DNA of 64,000 bases from Arenimonas composti TR7-09 = DSM 18010. GTDB taxonomy: Bacteria; Pseudomonadota; Gammaproteobacteria; Xanthomonadales; Xanthomonadaceae. Where the stretch lies: assembly GCF_000426365.1 (NCBI RefSeq), contig NZ_AUFF01000003.1, positions 434,001 to 498,000 on the forward strand. The letters run 5' to 3'. Below, in pieces: positions 45,187-54,314 of this stretch; positions within the stretch are counted from its first letter, which is position 1, and each line of letters begins with the position of its first letter. Below the pieces are notes generated by a model. That model was not told the origin of the DNA and ran no database searches. It saw only the letters and a program-made list of their open reading frames with translations. The position numbers and the translations under genes were made by a program.

Positions 45187-45828
45187 CTAGTCGTCGTCGA
45201 GCGAAATCCAGCCGGCATTGACCCAGCCGGCGCGGCAGGGCCCCCGGTAGGGGCCGCCGTCGCCGCGCGCGCTGGCGAGGCCGCAGTCCTGGCCGCCGCT
45301 CACGGGGTAGACGATGCCGAGCCATTGCTCGTCGGCGCTGCCGTCGCAGACGAAGACGCGGCGGCCGTTGCCGAGGCCGTCCTGGCGCGGGTGCCGGGTG
45401 CCGGGGCCGTTGCGCACGTTGAGCTGGCCCGTGCGCAGCCCGGCGACCGTGCCGGCCAGCGCGCAGGCGCTGCCGGAGCCGTCGCCACCGACCAGCACCG
45501 CGACGGCGCCGCCGACGTCGCCGGGGACCACGGCCGATGCGCCGTTGCTGCCGTCTCGAGGCCCGGCCGCGGCGGCGATCGCCCGCGCCTCGCCGCCGCG
45601 CTGGCGGCAGTCGCCGGCCGTCGTTCGCACCACCCGTCCGGCGGCAAGGATGCTGACGTTGCCGTGCAGGCGGCGGACCTGCGGCGGCAGCCTGCAGCTG
45701 ACCGGGTCGCCATCGGCCAGCGCCCGGGCGCCGTAATCGGCCGGCGCGGAAACCGACGTGGTGGTGGCGCAGGCGACCAGCGTCGCCGCGAAGGCGGCCG
45801 CGACGGCCGCGAACCTGAGCGTGGTCAT
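45187..45828 (-). CDS. Hypothetical SH3-like lipoprotein
   Basis: A 213-residue predicted lipoprotein with lipobox LVACA (Cys20). The C-terminal half (about 125-213) has a bacterial SH3-like pattern (GQLNVRNGPGTRHPRQDGLG, then WLGIVYP, AGWVNAGWISLDDD) used to bind peptidoglycan or protein. Six or more Cys may form disulfides. The ATG at 45828 follows GGAGA. It lies upstream of the KGG gene on the same strand but seems to have its own unit. Confidence 0.7.
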   Translation of the reverse strand: MTTLRFAAVAAAFAATLVACATTTSVSAPADYGARALADGDPVSCRLPPQVRRLHGNVSILAAGRVVRTTAGDCRQRGGEARAIAAAAGPRDGSNGASAVVPGDVGGAVAVLVGGDGSGSACALAGTVAGLRTGQLNVRNGPGTRHPRQDGLGNGRRVFVCDGSADEQWLGIVYPVSGGQDCGLASARGDGGPYRGPCRAGWVNAGWISLDDD

Positions 45829-45878
45829 GGCGTCTCCTGCCGGCTCCCCGCCGGTGGGGCTTACTGTGCGCCTGGAAG

Positions 45879-45980
45879 GGAGAAACGGGAAACGAGGAAC
45901 GAGGAACGAGTGACGGCCCGCGCCCATGGCGCGGACGCGCTTTGCGCGAGTGGGAGTGATCGCGGCTGAAGCCGCTCCTA
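45879..45980. repeat. Composite repeat: GAACGAG half-element plus REP-like element
   Basis: Positions 45879-45956 match the left arm and GC-rich centre of the repeat at 4799-4910 (AACGAGGAACGAGGAACGAG, then CCCGCGCCCATGGCGCGG), but the right arm is missing. In its place is a REP-like ATCGCGGCTGAAGCCGCTCC copy (45958-45980). It lies between the otsA 3' end and the SH3-like lipoprotein 5' end. Confidence 0.8.
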
Positions 45981-45997
45981 CGGCGCGTTTCTCATCG

Positions 45998-48262
45998 TCA
46001 GCGTTGCCGATGCCGCCGCAGCCGCGCCTCGACGCGGGCGCGCAGCCGCCAGCGGCCCGCGTCGACGAGCATGCGGCCGGCCCAGCGGAAGACGTTGAAC
46101 TCGGCGACATTGGTGCGCAGGCTGGCCATGCGTTCGCGCTGTTCGGGCTCGGACATCGTCACCGCGCGGTGCAGCGCGTCGGCGGTTTCCTCGACGTCGT
46201 AAGGGTTCACGATCAGCGCCTCGTGCAGCTCGCGGGCGGCGCCGGCGAAGCGGCTCAGCACCAGCACGCCGCGCTCGTCGTCGCGGGCGGCGACGAACTC
46301 CTTGCAGACCAGGTTCATGCCGTCGTGCAGGCTGGTCACCACGCAGGCATCGGCGGCGCGGTAGAGCTCGATCAGCTGGGCGTGGTCGTGGTGTTCGGCG
46401 AGCAGGTGCACCGGCTGCCAGCCCTCGCGGCCGAAGCGCGCGTTGACCCGCGCCACCAGCGCCTTCACCCGGTCCTGGAAGCCGTGGTACTCGTCGAGTT
46501 CGCTGCGCGTCGGCGAGGCCACCTGCACGAAGGCCAGGCGCCCGAGGTGCTCCGGATGCTTCTCCAGCAGCCGCTCGACCGCGTTGATGCGCTCGATGAT
46601 GCCTTTCGTGTAGTCGAAGCGGTCGACCCCGACCGCGATGCGCGCATCCTCCGGCAGCCCGAGCCGCGCCCGCACCGCCTCGCGGCTGGCCGCGACCGCC
46701 GGCCAGGCCGCGCTCTCGGTCTCGTCCGGCCAGGCGATCGAGATCGGATAGCTCTCGACATAGGTCTCCTTGCGCCCGACCGAGATGATCGAGTGCTCGT
46801 GCTCGATGCGCGCCTCGAGATAGCGGTCGACGGTCTCGAGGAAGTTGCGGCAGTGGAAGCGGGTGTGGAAGCCGAGGATCGTGCTGCCGAGCATCCCGCG
46901 CAGCAGTTCGCGCCGCCACGGACAAATGCCGAACGACTCCGGATTCGGCCACGGGATGTGCCAGAACGTCAGGATCGTCGCCTGCGGCAGCTTCTCGCGC
47001 ACCATCGCCGGCACCAGCGCCAGGTGGTAGTCCTGCACCAGCACGATCGGGTCCTCGCTGCGCGCCTCGGCGACCACCGCATCGGCGAAGCGCTGGTTCA
47101 CCGCCTTGTAGGCCTCCCAGTCCGAGCGCCGGAACACCGGCCGCACATGCGCGACGTGGCACAGCGGCCACAGGCCTTCGTTGGCGAAGCCGTAGTAGTA
47201 GCCCTTCTCTTCCTCCTCGGTGAGCCAGATGCGGCGCAGCCAGTAGTCCTGTTGCCCGCCGGGCACGACGACGCGGTCGTCGGCATCGACCATGTCGCGG
47301 TCGGCGCTGCCGCTGCCGTGGGCGATCCACGTGCCGGAACAGGCCTGCATCACCGGCTCGACCGCGGTGACCAGACCGCTGGCCGGCCGCTTCACGAGCA
47401 CGCCACCGTCGGCGCCGCGGTCGTGGATCAGCGGCTCGCGATTGGACACGCAGATCACCTGGTCGCCGCGCAGCTGGGTCAGCAGCAACGCGCGCAGGCG
47501 TTCGGCGGTCCAGGCGACTTCCGGGCCCTGCGAGCGCCGGTACTCGTCCTCGAGGTCGCGCAGGCGCGCACGCAGGTCGTCGGCCAGCGGCTCGAGCTCC
47601 GGCGGCAGCACCGCCGCGATGTCGTTGCCGTTGCCGGCGTCGCCGTCGCGGCCGAGCAGCGCGCGCACGCCGCGCACCCAGCCGTGGAAGCTCAGTTGCG
47701 CGACACCGATCGTCACCAGCGCCAGCACGAAGCCGAGCCCGGCGAGGAACAACACCAGCAGGCGGCGGCTGTCCTGGCTGCGATGTTCGATGAACGCCAG
47801 ATCGTGCAGCAGCACCAGTTCGCCGACGCCGCCGCGCAGCGGATGCACGCTGATGTGCAGCGGGCCGCCGAACATCTCCAGGCGCTGGCGGCCGGCCTCG
47901 ACGCGGGCACGCGCCTCGGTGCATTCCAGCGCCGCCGGGTAGGCCTCGCTGCGACCGACGACGGTGCCGGCGCGGTCGCACAGACCGATCGCGTACATGC
48001 GCTCGTCGAGGGCGGTGCGGCCGAACAGGCGCTCGAGCCGCGCGCGGTCGCCGGAACGCAGTGCTTCGGCCAGCGAATCCGACAGCGCATTGGCGACCAG
48101 TTCGCCGCGCGCATCGAGGTCGCGCGCGAACCAGCGCAGCTGCAGCCTGTCGAGGATCGGCACCGCCACCCAGGCGGCGAGCACCAGCACCGCCAGCAGC
48201 GGCAGCAGGAAGCGCAGCTGCAGGCGCAGCGTCGTCGCCATCGTGCGCAGGGCGGTCGTCAT
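45998..48262 (-). CDS. otsA: Membrane-anchored trehalose-6-phosphate synthase
   Basis: A 754-residue GT20 enzyme that makes trehalose-6-phosphate from UDP-glucose and glucose-6-phosphate. The catalytic part starts near residue 268 ([44 protein letters not shown]). E. coli OtsA has only this part. Here the first 260 residues add two membrane helices (about 16-38 and 168-190), a periplasmic loop of about 130 residues and a linker, as in sensor proteins. It overlaps the GH15 gene by four bases in an operon with otsB. Confidence 0.92.
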   Translation of the reverse strand: MTTALRTMATTLRLQLRFLLPLLAVLVLAAWVAVPILDRLQLRWFARDLDARGELVANALSDSLAEALRSGDRARLERLFGRTALDERMYAIGLCDRAGTVVGRSEAYPAALECTEARARVEAGRQRLEMFGGPLHISVHPLRGGVGELVLLHDLAFIEHRSQDSRRLLVLFLAGLGFVLALVTIGVAQLSFHGWVRGVRALLGRDGDAGNGNDIAAVLPPELEPLADDLRARLRDLEDEYRRSQGPEVAWTAERLRALLLTQLRGDQVICVSNREPLIHDRGADGGVLVKRPASGLVTAVEPVMQACSGTWIAHGSGSADRDMVDADDRVVVPGGQQDYWLRRIWLTEEEEKGYYYGFANEGLWPLCHVAHVRPVFRRSDWEAYKAVNQRFADAVVAEARSEDPIVLVQDYHLALVPAMVREKLPQATILTFWHIPWPNPESFGICPWRRELLRGMLGSTILGFHTRFHCRNFLETVDRYLEARIEHEHSIISVGRKETYVESYPISIAWPDETESAAWPAVAASREAVRARLGLPEDARIAVGVDRFDYTKGIIERINAVERLLEKHPEHLGRLAFVQVASPTRSELDEYHGFQDRVKALVARVNARFGREGWQPVHLLAEHHDHAQLIELYRAADACVVTSLHDGMNLVCKEFVAARDDERGVLVLSRFAGAARELHEALIVNPYDVEETADALHRAVTMSEPEQRERMASLRTNVAEFNVFRWAGRMLVDAGRWRLRARVEARLRRHRQR

Positions 48263-50037
48263 ACGACGTCCTCCCAGCGCCGGCTCAGGCGCATCGCCGC
48301 ATTGATCAGCCCGACCTGGGAATAGGTCTGCGGGAAGTTGCCCCAGGGTTCGCCGGTCTCCGGCTCGATGTCCTCGCTGAGCAGGCCGAGCGGATTGCGC
48401 CGCGCCAGCATGCCTTCGAAGAGCTCGCGCGCCTCGTCCTCGCGGCCGACCGCGGCGAGTGCGTCGATGTACCAGAACGTGCAGACGTTGAACGCGGTCG
48501 CCGGGGTGCCGAAGTCGTCGGCCTCGTCGTAGCGCAGCAGGGTCGAGCCACGGCGCAGCGCGCGACCGATGGTGTCGACGGTGGCGACGAAACGCGGGTC
48601 GTCGGCGGCGACGAAACCGAGGTCGGCGAACAGCAGCGCGCTGGCGTCGAGGCGATCATCCTCCGCCGCCTCGACGAAGGACCGTCGGCGCTCGCTCCAG
48701 GCCCGCTGCAGGATCGCCTCGCGGATCGACGCGGCCTGCGGCCGCCAGTGCGCCGCCTCGTCCTGCAGCCCGAGGTGGCCGGCGATGCGCGCGAGGCGGT
48801 CGCAGGCCGCCCAGCACATCACGCTCGAATAGGTGTGCACGCGGGCGCGGCCGCGGTATTCCCACAGGCCGGCATCGGGCACGTTCCAGAAGCGCGCGGC
48901 GGCCTCGCCCATCGGCCGCAGGCGCGCGTACATCGTGGCGTCGCCGCGGGCGCGCAGGCGGTGGTCGAAGAAGGACTGCGAGGCGGCCAGGACCACGCTG
49001 CCGTAGGCGTCGTGCTGCACCTGTCGCCAGGCATCGTTGCCGACGCGCACCGGGCCCATGCCGCGGTAACCGGCGAGCGTTTCGACGGTGCGCTCGTGCA
49101 GCTCGGTCTCGTAGTGGATGCCGTACAGCGGCGCCAGCGCGTCGCGGCCGGCGGCGAGATTGACGACGTAGCGGATGTACTCCTCCATGCTGCGCGTCGC
49201 CCCGAGCCGGTTCAGTGCCCGCACCACGAAGGTGGCGTCGCGCAGCCAGCAGTAGCGGTAGTCCCAGTTGCGCCCGGAATCGGCGTGTTCCGGGATCGAG
49301 GTCGTCATCGCCGCGACGATGCCGCCGCTGCCCTCGTACTGGCACAGCTTCAGGGTGATGGCGGCGCGGATCACCGCGTCCTGCCATTCCACCGGGATCG
49401 CCAGGAAGCGCACCCACTCGTGCCAGTAGTCGCGCGTCTGCGCGAGGTGGTCGCGGTAGAAGGCGCCGAGGTTCTGCGCGATCGTCTCGTCCGGCCCGAG
49501 CATCAGGTGCAGCTCGCGGTCGAGCACGAACGGGTGCTCGCCGAGCAGCAGCGGCAACTGCAGGTCGGTGCTCAGGCGCAGCGTCCAGCCGTCGAGCAGG
49601 AAGCGCACATGGTTGCTGCCGACGGTGCGCTCGGGCACGCGCCCGCCCCAGTCGGCGAGCGGACGCAGGCGGATGCGCACGCGCGGCGACCCGGCGAGCG
49701 GGCGCACGCGGCGGCCGATCGCCACCGGGTGGTAGACCCGGCCGTACTGCTTGAAGCGCGGGCAGAAGTCGGTGATCTCGACGATGCCGCCGTGGGCGTC
49801 GTGCAGTTCGGTGACCAGCACCGCGGTATTGCCCTCGTAGCGCTGGCGGCTGTCGACGAGGTCCTCGAGCTCGACCGCGAAATAGCCGCCGTCGTGGTGC
49901 ACCGGCTGCAGCAGCGCACAGAACACCGGGTCGCCGTCGAAGGCCGGCAGGCAGCTCCAGACGATGCGGCCGCGACCGTCGACCAGCGCGGCGCAGCCGC
50001 CGTTGCCGATCACGCCGAGGTCGAGCGAGCGGTTCAT
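48259..50037 (-). CDS. Glycoside hydrolase family 15 (glucoamylase or trehalase)
   Basis: A 592-residue GH15 protein with an N-terminal beta-sandwich (about 1-230) and an (alpha/alpha)6 barrel. Barrel motifs are NWDYRYCWLRDATF (around residue 260) and GNDAWRQVQHDAYG; the probable catalytic Glu residues lie in LWEYRGR and TGEPWGNFPQTYSQVG. GH15 members near otsAB include trehalases as well as glucoamylases, so it may split trehalose or a related glucan. It overlaps otsB and otsA by four bases each. Confidence 0.9.
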   Translation of the reverse strand: MNRSLDLGVIGNGGCAALVDGRGRIVWSCLPAFDGDPVFCALLQPVHHDGGYFAVELEDLVDSRQRYEGNTAVLVTELHDAHGGIVEITDFCPRFKQYGRVYHPVAIGRRVRPLAGSPRVRIRLRPLADWGGRVPERTVGSNHVRFLLDGWTLRLSTDLQLPLLLGEHPFVLDRELHLMLGPDETIAQNLGAFYRDHLAQTRDYWHEWVRFLAIPVEWQDAVIRAAITLKLCQYEGSGGIVAAMTTSIPEHADSGRNWDYRYCWLRDATFVVRALNRLGATRSMEEYIRYVVNLAAGRDALAPLYGIHYETELHERTVETLAGYRGMGPVRVGNDAWRQVQHDAYGSVVLAASQSFFDHRLRARGDATMYARLRPMGEAAARFWNVPDAGLWEYRGRARVHTYSSVMCWAACDRLARIAGHLGLQDEAAHWRPQAASIREAILQRAWSERRRSFVEAAEDDRLDASALLFADLGFVAADDPRFVATVDTIGRALRRGSTLLRYDEADDFGTPATAFNVCTFWYIDALAAVGREDEARELFEGMLARRNPLGLLSEDIEPETGEPWGNFPQTYSQVGLINAAMRLSRRWEDVV

Positions 50038-50804
50038 GCCGGCACCCCCGAGCCGCGCGCGGTCGCCATCGCCGCCAGCCAGGCGCGGACCGCGGTGGGC
50101 GATGCCAGCGCGTGCGTCGCCACCGTCGGCCGGCGGCCGCCGACGATCACCGCGTGGCCGCCGAGTTCGCGCGCGGCGACGAAGGCCGGCTCGTCGGTGA
50201 GGTCGTCGCCGATCATCATCGGCACCCGGCCGCGGAACGGCGAGGTCTGCATCAACGCGGCCAGCGCACTGCCCTTGTCCTGGCCGACCGGCTTGAGTTC
50301 GGCGACGCAGTCACCGTGCTGCACCAGGTAATGGCCGTCGGCGGTCGCGGCGATCTCGGCGGCGAGCGCGCGCACCGCCTCGGCCTGCGCCGGCGCGCCG
50401 CGGTAATGCAGGGCGAAGCCGATGCCGGCCTTGGCCTCGACGAACACGCCGTCGAGCGCGGCGGCGCCGGCGCGGCAGGCGGCGTCGACGCGGCCGGCGA
50501 CCAGCGGCGGCGGCGCCGTCGTCGTCAGCGTGCCGTCGACCGCGCGCCGCTGCAGCCCGTGCAGCGCGCCGGCGGGCAATTGCAGCGGCGCCAGCAGGCG
50601 GTCGGCTGCCGCCAGCTCGCGCCCGCTGAGCACCGCCAGCGCGCCGCCGAGCCGGCGCTGCAGATGCGCGAGCGCGGTGATCGCCGGCTTCGGCACGCGC
50701 ACGCCGTCGGGCCGGTCCGCGAACTCGACCAGGGTGCCGTCGATGTCGAGGAACAGCGCCAGGCTCGGCGCCGCCGGCAGCGGCGGGGGCGGCAGCGCGC
50801 TCAT
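50034..50804 (-). CDS. otsB: Trehalose-6-phosphate phosphatase
   Basis: A 256-residue HAD phosphatase that removes phosphate from trehalose-6-phosphate. The nucleophile motif is FLDIDGTLVEF (around residue 19), with LSGRELA and the metal-binding MIGDDLTDEPAF (around 197). It completes the two-step OtsA-OtsB route to trehalose, an osmoprotectant and desiccation protectant. The ATG overlaps the DUF421 stop. Confidence 0.93.
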   Translation of the reverse strand: MSALPPPPLPAAPSLALFLDIDGTLVEFADRPDGVRVPKPAITALAHLQRRLGGALAVLSGRELAAADRLLAPLQLPAGALHGLQRRAVDGTLTTTAPPPLVAGRVDAACRAGAAALDGVFVEAKAGIGFALHYRGAPAQAEAVRALAAEIAATADGHYLVQHGDCVAELKPVGQDKGSALAALMQTSPFRGRVPMMIGDDLTDEPAFVAARELGGHAVIVGGRRPTVATHALASPTAVRAWLAAMATARGSGVPA

Positions 50805-51253
50805 CGCGGATCTTCCCGCGGGATCACCGAGATCGAGCCGTCGCGTTCCAGCACCGCATAGCGGATCTGCGCGAAGTTCGCGAGGCCGTGCGCGGCACGC
50901 GCCGCCTCGAGGATGTCGGCGCGGTCCACATGTGAACGCTGCAGGCGCTCCTGCAGCACCTCGCCGTCGTCCACCAGCACCGTCGGCACACCGTCGAGCC
51001 AGCGATCGGCCGCCTTCGAATGCTGTTTGACCCGCGCGAACAACCGCTCGAGCACGAACAGGGTGGCGACCACGACGAAGGCGTTGATCACCGAGAAGTC
51101 CTCGCCGATCAGCGCCTGCGACGCCGCTTCGGCGACGATCAGCACCAGCGCGAGGTCGAAGGGCGTCATCTCCGCGAGCGTGCGGCGGCCGCCGACGCGG
51201 AACACCACCAGCAGGAACAGGTAGACCGCGGCGGCGCGCAGCACGCTCTCCAT
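50801..51253 (-). CDS. DUF421 (YetF-like) membrane protein
   Basis: A 150-residue protein with membrane helices near residues 5-22, 30-47 and 55-72, followed by a soluble DUF421 domain (VPTVLVDDGEVLQERLQRSH, DILEAARAAHGLANFAQIRY). YetF-like proteins occur in stress and spore operons; the function is unknown. It overlaps otsB by four bases in the trehalose operon. Confidence 0.85.
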   Translation of the reverse strand: MESVLRAAAVYLFLLVVFRVGGRRTLAEMTPFDLALVLIVAEAASQALIGEDFSVINAFVVVATLFVLERLFARVKQHSKAADRWLDGVPTVLVDDGEVLQERLQRSHVDRADILEAARAAHGLANFAQIRYAVLERDGSISVIPREDPR

Positions 51254-51262
51254 GCCGGGGAC

Positions 51263-51805
51263 TCAGGGCCAGACCAGGCTGCGCAGCCGCGCCGGTGCGC
51301 GTCCGGCGAGGCCGATGCCGGTGCGGGTCACGCCGGGCGCGGTCGGCAGCACGTGCATCCGCACCACCTGATCACCGGTGCCGGCGTCGAACTCGAGGAT
51401 CAGCGCATCGGCTTCGGTACGCATCGCCCGCGGCTGCGGCGCGATCGTCTCCATGCGCAGGTCGCGCCAGCCGCTGCCGCTCAGTTCGAGCGCGAAGCGG
51501 CGGTCGCCGGCGATGCTGTCGGCCTCGATCGTCGCGACGATCTCGACATCGGCGGCATGGCGCGCGAAGCGCGGATGGTCGACGAGCACGCCGTCGCCCG
51601 CGGCGATCGCGCGTGCGAACGGCCCGCGGCTGCCGGTCAGCCCGAGCAGCGCCGCCGCCACCAGCAGGACGAGTAACGCCCAACCCACGCGCTGCACGCG
51701 GTGGAAGCGGCGTTCGAATCCGGGATGCTCGTCGACCTCGAGCGTCGTGGTTGGTGGCACGGCGTGCACTCGTGGCGAGGGGCCATCGAGTGTCGTGCGG
51801 GCCAT
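51263..51805 (-). CDS. Hypothetical membrane-anchored protein, first gene of the trehalose operon
   Basis: A 180-residue protein with one membrane helix (about 38-58, VGWALLVLLVAAALLGLTG) after a cytoplasmic N-terminus and then a periplasmic beta-rich domain (residues 65-180). No family recognised. It lies nine bases before DUF421 and is probably the first gene of the run DUF421-otsB-GH15-otsA. A REP-like cluster sits in its promoter region. Confidence 0.65.
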   Translation of the reverse strand: MARTTLDGPSPRVHAVPPTTTLEVDEHPGFERRFHRVQRVGWALLVLLVAAALLGLTGSRGPFARAIAAGDGVLVDHPRFARHAADVEIVATIEADSIAGDRRFALELSGSGWRDLRMETIAPQPRAMRTEADALILEFDAGTGDQVVRMHVLPTAPGVTRTGIGLAGRAPARLRSLVWP

Positions 51806-51819
51806 GTGAAATCCACGTC

Positions 51820-51939
51820 TGTAGGAGCGGCTTCAGCCGCGATGCCCACGAACCCTCCCTGTAGGAGCGGCTTCAGCCGCGATGCTTTTCGCGCTCACGC
51901 GCGAAAGTGGAAAGCATCGCGGCTGAAGCCGCTCCTACA
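51820..51939. repeat. REP-like triple cluster
   Basis: Two direct copies of TGTAGGAGCGGCTTCAGCCG (51820-51845 and 51860-51885) and one inverted copy (51914-51939). It lies between two minus-strand genes, upstream of the trehalose operon. Same family as 1740-1838. Confidence 0.92.
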
Positions 51940-51969
51940 GAGGTTGTCGGGTTGGGCGGGTTGCGCGGG

Positions 51970-52332
51970 TTAGTCGGGTTCGTCGGGCTGGAGCAGCTCG
52001 GCGCGCACCCAGCCGCGCTCGCTCGCGCGGTCCTCGCACCACCAGGCGCCGTGCGCGGGGTCCTTCCACATCACCCGCACCTGGTCGCCGGCGGCGACGG
52101 TGAGTTCGGCGCTGCAGTATTCGGCGGTGGCGCGGCCGCGGTCACCGATCGCATCGATCACGTCGAGCGGCACCCAGCCGGCGCTGATCTGGCCGTCCTC
52201 GGCCCAGACATAGCCCGGACGATCGGGATGCGGCCGCCCGAGCGCGACCTCGTCCCCCGGATGCAGGGTCAGCGGGATCGCATCCGGCGCTTCCTGGTCG
52301 CCCAGCACGGTCGCCGTGATGGCCTTGAGCAT
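51970..52332 (-). CDS. Small SH3-domain protein
   Basis: A 120-residue protein with two SH3-like units (PDAIPLTLHPGDEVALGRP, then LTVAAGDQVRVMWKDPAHG), each ending in a GW-V pattern (SAGWVPLDVI, ERGWVRAELL). No signal peptide is visible. Bacterial SH3 units bind cell-wall peptides or partner proteins. The ATG at 52332 (MLKAITATVLGDQEA) marks where domain-like sequence begins; the longer frame upstream is spurious. Confidence 0.68.
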   Translation of the reverse strand: MLKAITATVLGDQEAPDAIPLTLHPGDEVALGRPHPDRPGYVWAEDGQISAGWVPLDVIDAIGDRGRATAEYCSAELTVAAGDQVRVMWKDPAHGAWWCEDRASERGWVRAELLQPDEPD

Positions 52333-52403
52333 GGTCACCGCTGTTTCTCCCGGAATTCCCGGCGCGCAGTTTCTCACGAACGTGGCGAAGGGAGCGGGAT
52401 TCG

Positions 52404-53195
52404 CTAGCGGGCGTTCATCCGTGTCCAGACGCTCTTGCCGACGAAGACGACGAGCATGAAGCCGACCGCGAGCAGGTCGAAGAACACGAGCTCGAAGGGC
52501 CAGAGGTTGTGCGAGGTCGGGTCGCGGAAGGTGTCGACGACCAGGCGCAGCACGACGAAGGCGAGCGCGGCCAATGGCAGCGCCGCGGCGATGCGCCAGA
52601 TCCCGCGCCAGCGCAGGACACCGTAGAGCGGCCACGCGGCGCCGGGAGCGGTGCCGAGCAGCGCGAAGACCAGCATCAGCGGCGCCGCCGCCAGTCGCCA
52701 GCCGAGGCTGCGCGGCTCGCGCGGCGGTGCGCTGCCGGCGGCGCGGCGGCGCTGGTTTTCGGCCTCGAGCGCGGCGACCCAGTCGGGCGGCGTCGGCGTC
52801 GACAGCGGGCTGCCGCGACGCACGTTCACCGGGAGCCGCAGCAGCACCGGGTCCTGGTAGCCGTTGCCGACCTGCACCCGGATCTCGTCGACGCGGGCGG
52901 TGCCGTCCATCAGGAAGAACCAGCCGACGACCTCGCCCTCGCCTTCGTAGCGCGCCGACGGGTGGCTGCCGGCGTTCGCCGGGGCGCCTCGCCAGAACGG
53001 GCGCGCCCAGATGCCGACCGGTTCGTCGCTGCGGTAGCGCAGGCGGACGTAGAAGTTCTGGCCGTCGGCGAGCACGACGTCGTCGCCGCGGGGCCAGGTG
53101 TCGAGCAGTTCGACCTCGGCGGCGGCGGCGGCCGGGCCGGTCAGTGCCAGCAGGGCCCACAGGGCCAGCGTGGTCAGCAGGATTCGAAGCTTCAT
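52404..53195 (-). CDS. Hypothetical exported membrane protein
   Basis: A 263-residue protein with a signal peptide (1-26), a periplasmic beta-rich domain (about 27-135, VLADGQNFYVRLRYRSDEPV), a short linker and about three C-terminal membrane helices (170-255). No known family. It lies 71 bases before the SH3 gene on the same strand and may be cotranscribed with it. Confidence 0.7.
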   Translation of the reverse strand: MKLRILLTTLALWALLALTGPAAAAAEVELLDTWPRGDDVVLADGQNFYVRLRYRSDEPVGIWARPFWRGAPANAGSHPSARYEGEGEVVGWFFLMDGTARVDEIRVQVGNGYQDPVLLRLPVNVRRGSPLSTPTPPDWVAALEAENQRRRAAGSAPPREPRSLGWRLAAAPLMLVFALLGTAPGAAWPLYGVLRWRGIWRIAAALPLAALAFVVLRLVVDTFRDPTSHNLWPFELVFFDLLAVGFMLVVFVGKSVWTRMNAR

Positions 53196-53377
53196 GGCGG
53201 GTTCCCCGGTGTCGCGTCGGATGGATGCTGGCGGCCGGGTGCGGGGGCGGCAACGGCCGCGTGCCGCTGCGGCGGATCGCGATTCCGGCGGTGGCGCGTG
53301 GTGATACCGGGCTGGAATTGGCGGTTGCCGATCCGTAGTTGCGAGGGTGGCCTCGGCGCGAACGGGAGGGGACCGGG

Positions 53378-53779
53378 ATGATCGAGCTGCGGAAACGCGA
53401 GCCCCTCACCGACGACGAATGCCGGGCGGTGATGCTGGCGGCGCGGCGCCTGGCGAAGGCGCTCGAGCGCGCGTTCGCACCGCTCGGCATCCTGACTTTC
53501 CAGAACAACGGCGTATACAGCGGCCAGGAAACGCCGCACTTCCACGTGGTGCCGCGCACGCCGGGCAGCGACTGGGGCATCGGGCCGCCGCAGCTGGCGA
53601 GTTTCGAGGCGGCCGGGCGCGTGCGCGGAACGACGCATGATGCGAGTGGCGATGCGGCGCGGCGCGAGCGGGTGCGGGTGACGCCGGCGCGGATGGCCGA
53701 GGTCGCCGCGTCGATCCGGTCGGCGATGGACGGATCATCGGTGCGATCATCGGTGCCAGGCACCGTTATTTCCGGTTAA
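53378..53779 (+). pseudogene. HIT-like protein, apparently lacking its N-terminal half
   Basis: A 133-residue frame. Residues 40-58 resemble the end of the HIT fold (ILTFQNNGVYSGQ, then ETPHFHVVPR), but the histidine triad is shortened to HFHVVP where HxHxH is normal, and the N-terminal zinc-ribbon and strand region is missing. Upstream sequence in the same frame has a stop codon at 53336-53338. The last residues (SSVPGTVISG) are encoded by repeat sequence. It may be a decayed gene, or a shorter variant still made. Confidence 0.5.
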
Positions 53780-53800
53780 CCGTGCCCGGCACCGTTCCGG
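53751..53800. repeat. GGTGCCAGGCACCG palindromic repeat
   Basis: GGTGCCAGGCACCGTT and GCCCGGCACCGTT copies, each near-palindromic. It covers the stop codon of the HIT-like frame (53777-53779). It is similar in design to the palindrome at 54253-54298. Confidence 0.75.
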
Positions 53801-53823
53801 GGACGCCGACTCGAGGAATGCCG

Positions 53824-54252
53824 ATGACACGCGCGATGTTCGCCGCCTTCGCACTCGCCCTCCCCGCCCTGTTCGCGGTGGGAGCGGCTTGGGCCGACTG
53901 CCCGCCGCTGCCGGCCGGCGCCGTCGAATTGAGCTTCGAGGTTCGTCGCTGCACGACCGTGCGCGCGCCGTGGCCGGACCGCCGGCGCCTGCTACGCATC
54001 GAGGTCGCGGATCCGGGCGTGCGCCTGCTGGCGGATTCAGGAGAGGAGATCGCCGCTGCCGGTCACGACGCCGTTCTCGTCGAAGGCCTGCGCGCCACGC
54101 GCGTGCTGTACGTCGATGCCGGTGCCGGGGCGCACTGCGGCGAGCACCCGGTCGGCGCGGCCCGGAGCGCGACGCTGCAACCCGCCTGCTGCGACACCCT
54201 TCCGCACCGCGGCACCTGCCGACTGCCCGGGCCGGTCGTCGTGCTCGACTAG
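53824..54252 (+). CDS. Secreted hypothetical protein
   Basis: A 142-residue exported protein with a signal peptide (MTRAMFAAFALALPALFAVG, cleavage after AWA) and a mature part with six Cys (PPLPAGAVE, RRCTTV, GAHCGEH, PACCDTLPHRGTC), likely disulfide-bonded. Family unknown. GAGGAA precedes the ATG at 53824. Its TAG directly touches the perfect palindrome that follows. Confidence 0.62.
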   Translation: MTRAMFAAFALALPALFAVGAAWADCPPLPAGAVELSFEVRRCTTVRAPWPDRRRLLRIEVADPGVRLLADSGEEIAAAGHDAVLVEGLRATRVLYVDAGAGAHCGEHPVGAARSATLQPACCDTLPHRGTCRLPGPVVVLD

Positions 54253-54313
54253 AACGGTGTCAGAGACAGTTCCGCGCGGAACTGTCTCTGACACCGTTAT
54301 TCCGACACCGTTA
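54253..54313. repeat. Perfect 46-bp palindrome (AACGGTGTCAGAGACAGTTC)
   Basis: Positions 54253-54298 form an exact palindrome with two 23-base arms and no loop; a further partial copy (CCGACACCGTTAT) follows to 54313. It fills the space between the TAG of the secreted protein (54250-54252) and the stop of korB (54315-54317). It could act as a bidirectional transcript end, though no T-run follows. Confidence 0.9.
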
Positions 54314-54314
54314 T

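Noticed and set aside
51706-51725. GTTCGAATCC, which looks like a tRNA T-loop
   Set aside because: It lies inside the minus-strand gene at 51263-51805, and no acceptor stem or anticodon arm can be folded around it.
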